From Xylanibacter oryzae DSM 17970 (GTDB lineage Bacteria > Bacteroidota > Bacteroidia > Bacteroidales > Bacteroidaceae): DNA of 64,000 nt. Both the position numbers and the translations under genes were made by a program. The stretch is from contig NZ_KK073873.1 of the NCBI RefSeq assembly GCF_000585355.1, positions 522,703 through 586,702 of the forward strand, read 5' to 3'. A model generated the notes under the pieces. It made no database searches and was not told the origin of the DNA. It saw nothing but the letters and a program-made list of their open reading frames with translations. This document shows positions 32,722 through 41,632 of the stretch, in pieces. Every line of letters begins with the position of its first letter. Positions within the stretch are counted from its first letter, which is position 1.

Positions 32722-35031
32722 ATGAACAATTTATTAACATTAATAACTGCAGCAACAATGACATTAACCGTTAGTGCAAATAATAGAGAAAATGCGCCTA
32801 TATATAAGAATCAAAAGGCTCCAATTGAGCAAAGAGTTAATGACCTCTTAAGTCGCATGACCTTAGAAGAAAAGGTTGGGCAGATGAATCAATTTGTTGG
32901 TTTGGAGCATATACGTGAGAACAGTAAAACAATGTCAGCAGCAGATTTGGCAACAAATACAGCAAGTGCATTTTATCCTGGTATAAGTGATAAGGATGTC
33001 GCAAATTGGACAAGACAGGGATTGATAGGTTCATTTCTACACGTATTAACATTAGAAGAGGCTAACGAACTTCAGCTATTAAATATGAAAAGCAGGCTAA
33101 AAATACCTCTTATAATAGGTATTGATGCTATTCATGGTAATGCTAAATGCCAAAATAATACAGTATATCCAACAAATATAGGACTAGCAAGTTCTTTTGA
33201 CGTAGATATGGCTTATAAAATAGCCCGTCAGACAGCTCTAGAGATGCGTGCAATGAATATGCAGTGGACATTTAATCCTAATATAGAAGTAGCTCGTGAT
33301 CCTCGGTGGGGGCGTTGTGGAGAAACTTATGGAGAAGACACATACCTTGTAACTCAGATGGGTGTAGCTACAGTGAAAGGCTATCAACGAAATATGGATA
33401 CAGATCAGGATGTGCTGGCATGCATAAAGCACTTCTGTGGAGGTACTCCTGTAAATGGAACAAATGGTGCTCCTGCAGATTTGTCAGAGCGTACTTTAAG
33501 AGAAGTCTTTTTTCCTCCGTATATCGCTGGCGTTAAAGCTGGTGCAATGTCATTGATGACAGCTCATAATGAACTTAATGGTATACCTTGTCATACTAAT
33601 AAGTGGTTGATGCAAGACTTGTTGCGCAATGAGTGGGGATACAAGGGCTTTATAGTAAGTGACTGGATGGATATAGAGCATTGTGTAGATCAACATCATA
33701 CAGCTAAGGATGATAAAGATGCTTTCTATCAAAGTATTATGGCAGGAATGGATATGCATATGCATGGTCTGGAATGGCAGGAAAATGTATGTGCTCTAGT
33801 GCGTGAAGGAAAAATTAAGGAGAGTCGTATAGATGAATCTGTAAGACGAATTCTTGATATAAAGTTTCGTCTTGGATTATTTGAGCATCCTTATGGTAAT
33901 GTAAAAATCAGGGATAAGGTTATTAATAACCTTGAACATAAACAGACTGCACTTGAAGCTACACGCAACTCCATCGTCCTTTTAAAAAATGCGAATGGAT
34001 TGTTGCCTCTGGATGCTTCAAAATACAAAAAGGTTCTTGTTACAGGTATAAATGCTAACGACCAGAATATAATGGGTGATTGGAGTGAACCACAGCCAGA
34101 GAATAAAGTATCTACGGTACTCAAAGGTTTACAACAAATAGAACCAAATACACATTTTGAGTTTGTTGATCAGGGATGGGATCCTCGCAACATGGACCCT
34201 AAGAAAGTTGATGAGGCTGTAGCAAAGGCTAAAGACTGTGATCTTAATATTGTCTGTTGTGGAGAATATATGATGCGCTTCCGTTGGACAGAACGAACGA
34301 GTGGTGAGGATACCGACCGAGACAACTTAGATTTGGTAGGATTGCAAAATGATCTTATAAAGAGAATATACGAATCAGGCAAACCTACAATATTGGTTAT
34401 TATCAGTGGTCACCCGCTAAGTGTTACATGGGCAGCAGAACATCTTGATGCGATAATAAATGCGTGGGAACCAGGGCAGTTTGGTGGTCAGGCAATTGCA
34501 GAGATTCTATATGGAAAAGTTAATCCTTCGGCAAAACTTGCTATGACAATGCCACGTTCGGTAGGTCAGATACAGTCCATCTACAATCATAAGCCATCAG
34601 CATTTTTCCATCCAGTGGTATGCGGAACATCAGAACCTCTATACCCTTTCGGATTTGGATTATCTTATACTACATATAAGTATAGTGATCTTATTTTAGA
34701 TAAAACAAATATACAAAAAGATGGGAATGTTAAAGCTAGTGTAACAATAACGAATAATGGCAGTAGAGATGGTGTTGAAATAGCTCAGCTTTATATTCAT
34801 GATATAGTTGCATCAGCAGAGCGTCCTGTAAAAGAACTTAAGGACTTTAAGCGTGTTTATTTAAAAGCTGGTGAAAGTAAAATAGTTGAGTTTACAATAA
34901 CACCTGATAAATTAGCTTTCTATGACAAAAATATGCATTATTGTGTTGAACCAGGTGATTTTGAAGTTTTGATAGGTGGAAGTAGTAGGAACACAGATGA
35001 AATTAAAGCAAAATTTACTGTTGATGAATAA
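32722..35031 (+). CDS. secreted GH3 beta-glucosidase-like glycosidase
   Basis: This 769-residue protein has a signal peptide (about 1-20). The GH3 N-terminal barrel contains MTLEEKVGQM, IGIDAIHG and the nucleophile Asp in KGFIVSDWMD (about residue 314). The C-terminal alpha/beta domain has ARNSIVLLKNANG-like sequence and SGEDTDRDNL, and a fibronectin III-like domain ends the protein (LYIHDIVASAERPVKELKDF). It probably removes non-reducing beta-glucosyl units from glucomannan-derived oligosaccharides in the periplasm. A beta-mannosidase or xylosidase activity is possible, as GH3 specificity is not readable from motifs. It starts 9 bp after the esterase gene. Confidence 0.9.
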   Translation: MNNLLTLITAATMTLTVSANNRENAPIYKNQKAPIEQRVNDLLSRMTLEEKVGQMNQFVGLEHIRENSKTMSAADLATNTASAFYPGISDKDVANWTRQGLIGSFLHVLTLEEANELQLLNMKSRLKIPLIIGIDAIHGNAKCQNNTVYPTNIGLASSFDVDMAYKIARQTALEMRAMNMQWTFNPNIEVARDPRWGRCGETYGEDTYLVTQMGVATVKGYQRNMDTDQDVLACIKHFCGGTPVNGTNGAPADLSERTLREVFFPPYIAGVKAGAMSLMTAHNELNGIPCHTNKWLMQDLLRNEWGYKGFIVSDWMDIEHCVDQHHTAKDDKDAFYQSIMAGMDMHMHGLEWQENVCALVREGKIKESRIDESVRRILDIKFRLGLFEHPYGNVKIRDKVINNLEHKQTALEATRNSIVLLKNANGLLPLDASKYKKVLVTGINANDQNIMGDWSEPQPENKVSTVLKGLQQIEPNTHFEFVDQGWDPRNMDPKKVDEAVAKAKDCDLNIVCCGEYMMRFRWTERTSGEDTDRDNLDLVGLQNDLIKRIYESGKPTILVIISGHPLSVTWAAEHLDAIINAWEPGQFGGQAIAEILYGKVNPSAKLAMTMPRSVGQIQSIYNHKPSAFFHPVVCGTSEPLYPFGFGLSYTTYKYSDLILDKTNIQKDGNVKASVTITNNGSRDGVEIAQLYIHDIVASAERPVKELKDFKRVYLKAGESKIVEFTITPDKLAFYDKNMHYCVEPGDFEVLIGGSSRNTDEIKAKFTVDE

Positions 35032-35050
35032 TAATTGAATATACTAACTT

Positions 35051-36142
35051 ATGAAATATCTTATATTAACAGCTTTTGCAATGACATTTTTTGCAATACA
35101 AGGATGTGCAACGACAAAGAATGGAATCTTTGGAAAAGACAAAAGTGTACAAAAACTAGAAAAGAATTTAATGAAGTGGCAGAAAAAAGGATATCTTGTA
35201 GGGCATCAGGATGACCCTGTATATGGTACTACATGGAAATGGGATTATGGTAAGAGTGATGTAAAGTCCGTTTGTGGTGAATATCCAGCCATTATGGGTT
35301 TTGATCTTGGAATGATAGAACTTGGTGCTGATAAAAATCTTGATGGTGTACCATTCAGCCGTATACGAGAAGAAATAATAAACCAGTATTCTAGAGGTGG
35401 AGTTATAACTATAAGTTGGCATCCTCATAATCCAGTAACAGGTAAAAGTGCATGGGATAATAGTGGTAATGCTGTAAAAGCTGTGTTGTACGGTGGAGCA
35501 CAGCACTCTAAATTTGAAATATGGCTTAATGCCGTGGCACAATTTATAAATTCACTTAGGACCGCAGATGGTAGAAAAATTCCTGTTATTTTCCGTCCAT
35601 GGCATGAAATGTCTGGATCATGGTTTTGGTGGGGCTCAAAATCATGCACAGCAGATAACTACATAAGTTTATATCAGATGACAAGTGATTATATGAAAAG
35701 TAGAGGTGTAAACAATATTTTATATTGTTTTTCGCCAAATTCAGAAAATAATGATAATGAAGAGCATTTCTTGAAATATTATCCAGGAGATGAATATGTA
35801 GACATTATAGGTGTAGACATATATCAGTTTGATAAAACAGGTGAGACATATGCAAAGAATCTAAATGACGAACTGAATCTGCTAACAAAAATAGGAAAGG
35901 AACATAATAAGTTAATATGCCTTGCTGAGACTGGATTTCGGAACACACCTGATTCTACATGGTTTACAAAAATATTAAAACCTGTAATAGATAAATATCC
36001 TATATCATATATGCTTTTATGGCGTAATGCATGGGACCAACCGGAAGAAAACTTCGGACCTGCTCCCGAAAAAAGTTGTGCTAAAGATTTTAGAGAATTT
36101 TATAAAGCGGATAATACTCTATTTATAAATGATATTAAATAA
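35051..36142 (+). CDS. GH26 beta-mannanase lipoprotein
   Basis: This 363-residue protein has a lipoprotein signal with lipobox AIQGC, the Cys at about residue 19. GH26 motifs are VGHQDDPVYGTTWKW, the acid/base Glu in RPWHEMSGSWFWWG (about residue 186) and the nucleophile Glu in CLAETGFR (about 293). The residues after the Cys (ATTKNG) lack the acidic surface-export signal, so a periplasm-facing anchor is likely. It is followed by GH130, symporter and epimerase, the order known from the Bacteroides fragilis mannan pathway, where the GH26 enzyme releases mannobiose. Mannobiose release is therefore inferred. Confidence 0.93.
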   Translation: MKYLILTAFAMTFFAIQGCATTKNGIFGKDKSVQKLEKNLMKWQKKGYLVGHQDDPVYGTTWKWDYGKSDVKSVCGEYPAIMGFDLGMIELGADKNLDGVPFSRIREEIINQYSRGGVITISWHPHNPVTGKSAWDNSGNAVKAVLYGGAQHSKFEIWLNAVAQFINSLRTADGRKIPVIFRPWHEMSGSWFWWGSKSCTADNYISLYQMTSDYMKSRGVNNILYCFSPNSENNDNEEHFLKYYPGDEYVDIIGVDIYQFDKTGETYAKNLNDELNLLTKIGKEHNKLICLAETGFRNTPDSTWFTKILKPVIDKYPISYMLLWRNAWDQPEENFGPAPEKSCAKDFREFYKADNTLFINDIK

Positions 36143-36158
36143 AAACGAAATAAGAATT

Positions 36159-37322
36159 ATGACTGATTTCTTTAAAAAGGTAGAAATATTAAAAGCTCGT
36201 CATGAAGCACTATTGTCAAGGAAAAACAAACCTCAAGAGTGGGGAAATGGCATTTATACAAGGTATAAATATCCTATATTGACATGTGAACATACACCAT
36301 TAGCGTGGCGTTATGATTTTAATGAGAAAGATAATCCATATCTTATGCAGCGGATAATGATTAATGCTACTCTTAATTCAGGAGCAATAAAATGGAATGG
36401 GAAATATGTTTTGGTCGTACGTGTAGAAGGAGCAGATCGTAAGTCTTTCTTCGCTATTGCTGAAAGTCCAAATGGAATAGACAATTTTAGATTTTGGGAT
36501 GAACCTATAACAATGCCAGATGACATTATACCAGCTACTAATATTTATGATATGCGTCTTACGCAACATGAAGATGGATGGATTTATGGCATATTTTGTG
36601 CAGAACGGCACGATGACAGTAAACCAGTTGATTTATCAGCAGCTACAGCAACAGCAGCCATAGCGCGGACCAAAGACCTTGTTCATTGGGATCGCTTGCC
36701 AGATCTTAAAACAAAAAGTCAGCAACGCAATGTAGTACTTCATCCTGAATTCGTTGACAATAAGTATGCCTTTTATACTCGTCCTCAGGATGGATTTATT
36801 GATGCTGGTTCTGGTGGAGGCATTGGGTGGGCTCTTGTTGAGGATATTACTAATGCAGAGATAAAGGAAGAAAAAATTATAAACAGTCGTCATTATCATA
36901 CTATAATGGAAGTGAAAAATGGCGAAGGACCACACCCTATAAAGACCCCAAAGGGATGGTTACATCTTGCTCACGGTGTAAGAGGTTGCGCTTCTGGTTT
37001 GCGTTATGTTCTTTATATGTACATGACGGCCCTTAATGATCCTACTCATGTTATAGCTCAGCCTGGCGGTGCTTTTCTTGTACCTCAGGGAGATGAATAT
37101 ATAGGTGATGTCATGAATGTCGTTTTTGCAAATGGATGGATTGCTGATGAGGATGGAACAGTTTTTATATATTATGCATCATCAGATACACGTATGCATG
37201 TAGCTACATCTACGATAGATAAATTAGTGGATTATTGCTTTAATACACCTGAGGATGGATTTTATACCAGCAAATCTGTTGAAGCTATAAAAAAACTAGT
37301 AGTAAAAAACAAAAGCCTGTAA
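36159..37322 (+). CDS. GH130 4-O-beta-D-mannosyl-D-glucose phosphorylase
   Basis: This 387-residue cytoplasmic enzyme would convert mannosylglucose and phosphate to mannose-1-phosphate and glucose. Family motifs are RVEGADRKSFF, NIYDMRLTQHEDGWIYG, LHPEFVDNKYAFYTRPQDGF and RHYHTIMEVKNGEGPHPI. With the start at ATG 36159 the Asp of YDMRL is residue 131, the number I recall for the catalytic Asp of the B. fragilis enzyme, which supports this start over 36129. The alternative start would overlap GH26 by 14 bp. No signal peptide is present. It is preceded by the mannanase and followed by the symporter and the epimerase. Confidence 0.93.
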   Translation: MTDFFKKVEILKARHEALLSRKNKPQEWGNGIYTRYKYPILTCEHTPLAWRYDFNEKDNPYLMQRIMINATLNSGAIKWNGKYVLVVRVEGADRKSFFAIAESPNGIDNFRFWDEPITMPDDIIPATNIYDMRLTQHEDGWIYGIFCAERHDDSKPVDLSAATATAAIARTKDLVHWDRLPDLKTKSQQRNVVLHPEFVDNKYAFYTRPQDGFIDAGSGGGIGWALVEDITNAEIKEEKIINSRHYHTIMEVKNGEGPHPIKTPKGWLHLAHGVRGCASGLRYVLYMYMTALNDPTHVIAQPGGAFLVPQGDEYIGDVMNVVFANGWIADEDGTVFIYYASSDTRMHVATSTIDKLVDYCFNTPEDGFYTSKSVEAIKKLVVKNKSL

Positions 37323-37377
37323 AAATATAACATTGAGACTTTAATATAAATAAAAAATATTATACGATTATAATAAT

Positions 37378-38793
37378 ATGTTGAAACTAAGCGAAAAAAT
37401 AGGATATGGTTTTGGTGATATGTCGTCAAGTATGTTCTGGAAGATATTTGGAGCTTATCTTATGATATTTTACACTGATGTATTTGGTCTGTCGGCAGCT
37501 GTAGTTGGTACTATGTTTGCTATTACACGTATATGGGATTCCTTTTTCGATCCCGTGGTTGGAATCGCATCTGATCGTACAGATACTCGCTGGGGTAAAT
37601 TCCGTCCCTATTTGCTTTATCTTGCCTTGCCGTTTGCTGCCATTGGAATGTTGACTTTTATGACTCCTCCTTTCGGCAATACAGGTAAGATCGTTTATGC
37701 GTTTATTACATATACCCTTATGATGATGGTATACAGTGCAATAAATGTTCCATATGCTTCTATGTTAGGTGTTATAAGTCCGAATCCTTCGGATCGTAAT
37801 ACATTAGCAACATATCGAATGATGTTTGCATATATAGGCAGTTTTATAGCGCTGTTACTTTTTATGCCTTTAGTCAATTTTTTTGGTGGCGATCTCCCTT
37901 CAGCATCTATGCATGGGTGGATGACTGCTCCTCAATTTGGTTGGTTTATGGCTGTCGTTGTAATTGGACTTTTTTGTTCTGTACTCTTTTTTGGATGTTT
38001 TTCACTTACTCGTGAAAGAGTAAAACCTGTAAATGAGTCAAAAACGCCTCTTAAAACAGATATAAAGGACCTTCTTCACAATTCACCATGGTGGATACTT
38101 TTGGGGGCAGGAGTAGCATCACTTGTTTTCAATTCGGTAAGAGATGGAGCTACTGTATATTATTTCAAATATTTTATTGATGAAACTGCATTTGGTAATA
38201 TCAAGTTTATTGGAATCCCATTTGTATTAAGTGGTTTATATTTAGCTGTAGGGCAGGTCGCAAATATCGTAGGTGTAATAATTGCGGCACCTATAAGCAA
38301 TAAGATAGGTAAGCGTCATACATTTATGGCAGCTATGGCCATAGCATCTGTATTAAGTGTCGTGTTCTATTTCTTCGATAAAGATCAGTTGATATTAATT
38401 TTCGTATTTCAGATATTTATTAGCATATGTGCAGGTAGTATTTTCCCTTTATTGTGGAGTATGTATGCCGACTGTGCCGATTACAGTGAGTTGAAAACTG
38501 GTAATCGGGCTACAGGATTGATTTTCTCGTCGTCATCGATGAGTCAAAAATTTGGATGGGCAATTGGTACAGCTGTAACAGGTTGGATGTTGGCCGCATT
38601 TGGTTTTGTTGCAAATGGTGCTCAGAATCCTGAAACTATTAATGGCATAAAGATGTTCTTGAGCATACTACCAGCAATAGGAACAGTGCTTAGTTTTGTG
38701 TGTATAGCATTTTATCCTCTTTCAGAAAAGAGAATGAAAAATATAACAAAAGAGTTAGAGAACAAACGCGAGAAATCCAAATATTCTGAATGA
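37378..38793 (+). CDS. GPH-family sugar:cation symporter (probable mannobiose uptake)
   Basis: This 471-residue inner-membrane protein has about twelve hydrophobic segments. Its start KIGYGFGDMSSSMFW and the loop DRTDTRWGKFRPYLL are hallmarks of the MelB-like GPH family (glycoside-pentoside-hexuronide:cation). NVPYASMLG and YADCADYSELKTGNRATG are also typical. Between GH130 and the epimerase it most likely brings mannobiose from periplasm to cytoplasm. The gene starts 55 bp after GH130. Confidence 0.93.
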   Translation: MLKLSEKIGYGFGDMSSSMFWKIFGAYLMIFYTDVFGLSAAVVGTMFAITRIWDSFFDPVVGIASDRTDTRWGKFRPYLLYLALPFAAIGMLTFMTPPFGNTGKIVYAFITYTLMMMVYSAINVPYASMLGVISPNPSDRNTLATYRMMFAYIGSFIALLLFMPLVNFFGGDLPSASMHGWMTAPQFGWFMAVVVIGLFCSVLFFGCFSLTRERVKPVNESKTPLKTDIKDLLHNSPWWILLGAGVASLVFNSVRDGATVYYFKYFIDETAFGNIKFIGIPFVLSGLYLAVGQVANIVGVIIAAPISNKIGKRHTFMAAMAIASVLSVVFYFFDKDQLILIFVFQIFISICAGSIFPLLWSMYADCADYSELKTGNRATGLIFSSSSMSQKFGWAIGTAVTGWMLAAFGFVANGAQNPETINGIKMFLSILPAIGTVLSFVCIAFYPLSEKRMKNITKELENKREKSKYSE

Positions 38794-38823
38794 ACATTAT
38801 CAAATAATCATAATAGCATTATA

Positions 38824-40005
38824 ATGGAAGAATTTAAAAGATCTATGCAAGAAGTTCTTGAGGATAATATCCTACGCTTTTGGATAGATAAAATGACAGA
38901 TCATGAAAATGGTGGATACTATGGACAAGTTGACGGTCATGATAACGTAGTCCCTACTGCGGAAAAAGGAGCAATACTTAATGCACGTATATTGTGGTCT
39001 TTTTCTGCCGCTTACCGAGTAATAGGGGGGACAGAATATCTAGAAGCCGCAGCCAGGGCCAAGAGATATATTATAGATCATTTTTATGACGATAAAAATG
39101 GTGGGATATATTGGAGTCTTGATTATAAAGGAAAACCTCTTGATACAAAAAAACAGATATATGCTATTGGTTTCGTAATATATGGTATGTCTGAGTATGT
39201 TCGTGCAACAGGTGATAAAGAAGCACTAGATATGGCAAAACGTCTATTTCAGGATATAGAAGATCATGCTTTTGACGAGATCAATAATGGCTATACAGAG
39301 GCGTTTACATGCGAATGGGACAATATAGATGACATGCGTCTTAGTGATAAAGATGAAAATCAGTCAAAAACTATGAATACTCATCTCCACATAATTGAAC
39401 CATATACAAATTTATATCGTGTGTGGAAGAGTCTTAAGTTGGAAAAACAAATTCGTAATTTGTTGGATATCTTTTGCGGGAATATTCTTAATAGAAAAAC
39501 TTATCATCTAGACCTTTTCTTTGATAAAGAGTGGAAAAGTAAACGTAATATACAGAGTTTTGGACATGATATAGAAGCTAGTTGGTTGCTTCATGAGGCA
39601 GCCTTAGTTCTTGCTGATAAAAAATTACTTGCTTTTATTGAACCTATTATACGTAAAATTGCAGATGCAGCAGATGAAGGCCTTCGTAAGGATGGCGCTA
39701 TGGCGTATGAGAGATGGATAGATACTGGCAAAATAGATGAAGAGCGTCATTGGTGGGTTCAATGTGAGAATGTAATAGGGCATATTAATCTTTTTGAACA
39801 TTTTGGTGATGAGGATGCTTTAGGTAAGGCAGTGCGTTGCTGGGCTTTCATCCAGAAAAACCTTATTGACTGGAAAAATGGAGAGTGGCACTGGGGGATT
39901 TATCCTGATGGAACTACTAATTTAGACGATGATAAAGCTGGATTTTGGAAATGCCCTTATCATAATAGCCGTATGTGCCTGGAGATAATGGAACGAAATT
40001 TATAA
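38824..40005 (+). CDS. AGE-type cellobiose/mannobiose 2-epimerase
   Basis: This 393-residue (alpha/alpha)6-barrel enzyme belongs to the N-acylglucosamine 2-epimerase family. Motifs are NGGYYGQVDGHD near the N-terminus, GGIYWSLDYKGKP, and the His-bearing segments FGHDIEASWLLHEAA and RHWWVQCENVIGH. It would turn mannobiose into mannosylglucose, the substrate of the GH130 enzyme encoded two genes upstream. The context makes mannobiose the likely substrate, though cellobiose and related disaccharides are usually also accepted. It is the last gene of the operon. Confidence 0.92.
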   Translation: MEEFKRSMQEVLEDNILRFWIDKMTDHENGGYYGQVDGHDNVVPTAEKGAILNARILWSFSAAYRVIGGTEYLEAAARAKRYIIDHFYDDKNGGIYWSLDYKGKPLDTKKQIYAIGFVIYGMSEYVRATGDKEALDMAKRLFQDIEDHAFDEINNGYTEAFTCEWDNIDDMRLSDKDENQSKTMNTHLHIIEPYTNLYRVWKSLKLEKQIRNLLDIFCGNILNRKTYHLDLFFDKEWKSKRNIQSFGHDIEASWLLHEAALVLADKKLLAFIEPIIRKIADAADEGLRKDGAMAYERWIDTGKIDEERHWWVQCENVIGHINLFEHFGDEDALGKAVRCWAFIQKNLIDWKNGEWHWGIYPDGTTNLDDDKAGFWKCPYHNSRMCLEIMERNL

Positions 40006-40020
40006 ATGCATAAAAACAAT

Positions 40021-40051
40021 AAAAGCATCCAACATATGTTGGATGCTTTTT
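40021..40051. terminator. bidirectional terminator between the mannan operon and trpB2
   Basis: AAAAGCATCCAACAT and ATGTTGGATGCTTTT (40021-40050) are perfect 15-bp complements, with T on the plus side. It serves both convergent genes. Confidence 0.92.
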
Positions 40052-40068
40052 ATATAACAAATTATTGT

Positions 40069-41436
40069 TTACTTGTTCATTGCATCAACCTCTTTTAGAT
40101 TCTCACGTATCTCATTATCAGAAATAGAATAGTTGCGTAAGTCACCATTTATGTAGGAGTCATATGAAGTCATATCAAGTAGTCCGTGACCTGATAGATT
40201 GAATAAAATGGTCTTTTTCTGGCCGTTTTCTTTGCATTTCTTTGCTTCGCGTATAGTTGCTGCTATTGCATGGCAACTTTCTGGAGCAGGTATAATTCCT
40301 TCTGTACGCGCAAATAAAGTTCCAGCTTCGAATGATTCCAATTGAGGAATATCCACCCCATGCATCATATTATCCTTTATAAGTTGTGATACGATAGTTC
40401 CGGCTCCATGATAACGAAGTCCTCCAGCATGAATGTTAGCTGGGTGAAAATCATGCCCAAGTGTGAACATTGGCAACAATGGAGTATAACCTGCTTCATC
40501 GCCGAAGTCATATTCAAATTTTCCTCTTGTAAGTTTAGGGCAACTTTCAGGTTCTGCAGCAACAAATTCAGTCTTTTTTCCATCCAGTATGTTATGGCGC
40601 ATAAAAGGGAAAGAGATTCCACCAAAGTTAGATCCTCCTCCGAAACATGCAATAACCATATCAGGATATTCTCCTGCCATTTCCATTTGTTTTTCAGCTT
40701 CAAGACCTATAATAGTTTGATGCAGAGTCACGTGGCTTAATACAGAACCCAATGTATATTTACAGTTTGGAGTTGTTGTAGCAAGTTCAATAGCCTCAGA
40801 AATAGCAGTACCAAGAGATCCTGAATAATTAGGGTCTTTTGTTAGAATATTTTTACCTGCACGAGTAGACATTGAAGGAGAACCTGTCACCTGTGCACCG
40901 AAAGTGCGCATTATAATACCGCGGTATGGTTTCTGCTGCAGACTTATTTTGACTTGGTAAACAGCAGCTTCAAGTCCAAATGTTTTTGCTGCATAAGAAA
41001 GTGCTGCACCCCATTGGCCGGCTCCGGTCTCTGTTGTAACATTTGTAACACCTTCCTTTTTACAATAGTAACATTGAGCTATAGCTGAGTTTACTTTATG
41101 ACTACCTAATGGATTTGTACTCTCATTCTTAAAATATATATGAGCAGGTGTATCAAGAGCTTCTTCCAAAGCATAAGCACGAACTAGTGGTGTTGAGCGA
41201 TAATAAGTATATCGTTCTCTTACTTCTTCAGGAATATCAATCCAAGCATGTTCCATGTCCAATTCTTGTCGGCTACATTCCTCATTGAAAATTGGGAATA
41301 GATCTTCTGCCTTGAGTGGTTGTTTAGTTGCCGGGTTAAGTGGAGGCATAGGTTTATTAACCATATCCGCCTGAATATTATACCATTGTGTTGGAATCTG
41401 ATCTTCTGTCAGAATGAATTTTTTAGGTCTACTCAT
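40069..41436 (-). CDS. tryptophan synthase beta chain, TrpB2 type
   Basis: This 455-residue PLP enzyme is longer than TrpB1 and has the TrpB2 N-terminal extension (ILTEDQIPTQWYNI, MPPLNPATKQP). The PLP lysine is in NPLGSHKVNSAIAQ, followed by TETGAGQWGAALSYAA; the phosphate loop is FGGGSNFGG. TrpB2 proteins usually act without a strong TrpA partner and may salvage indole or make tryptophan independently. It lies far from the trp operon, alone, with its own promoter on the minus strand and no leader peptide. Confidence 0.9.
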   Translation of the reverse strand: MSRPKKFILTEDQIPTQWYNIQADMVNKPMPPLNPATKQPLKAEDLFPIFNEECSRQELDMEHAWIDIPEEVRERYTYYRSTPLVRAYALEEALDTPAHIYFKNESTNPLGSHKVNSAIAQCYYCKKEGVTNVTTETGAGQWGAALSYAAKTFGLEAAVYQVKISLQQKPYRGIIMRTFGAQVTGSPSMSTRAGKNILTKDPNYSGSLGTAISEAIELATTTPNCKYTLGSVLSHVTLHQTIIGLEAEKQMEMAGEYPDMVIACFGGGSNFGGISFPFMRHNILDGKKTEFVAAEPESCPKLTRGKFEYDFGDEAGYTPLLPMFTLGHDFHPANIHAGGLRYHGAGTIVSQLIKDNMMHGVDIPQLESFEAGTLFARTEGIIPAPESCHAIAATIREAKKCKENGQKKTILFNLSGHGLLDMTSYDSYINGDLRNYSISDNEIRENLKEVDAMNK

Positions 41437-41502
41437 GATTTATCTTTTAATTTTGATTATTTCGTATCTTATTACTTACGTTTTGCTATGTATTAGTGGC
41501 TG

Positions 41503-41533
41503 CGAAGTTACAAAATTATTTTGAATATACAAA
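41503..41533 (-). promoter_or_regulatory. promoter of trpB2
   Basis: On the minus strand TTTG (41533-41530), a 19-bp spacer and TAACTTCG (41510-41503), one base off the TAnnTTTG box. Confidence 0.65.
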
Positions 41534-41573
41534 AGATGAATATTCTTTTTGTTAAAATCATAATAAATGAGGA

Positions 41574-41604
41574 TTGCACCCCTTATTAAAAAGAAGTACC
41601 TTTG
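41574..41604 (+). promoter_or_regulatory. promoter of the TonB-dependent receptor gene
   Basis: TTG (41574-41576), a 20-bp spacer and TACCTTTG (41597-41604), 28 bp before the ATG. Confidence 0.72.
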
Positions 41605-41632
41605 CAGTCAGAATTTAATACATTAGTTATAT

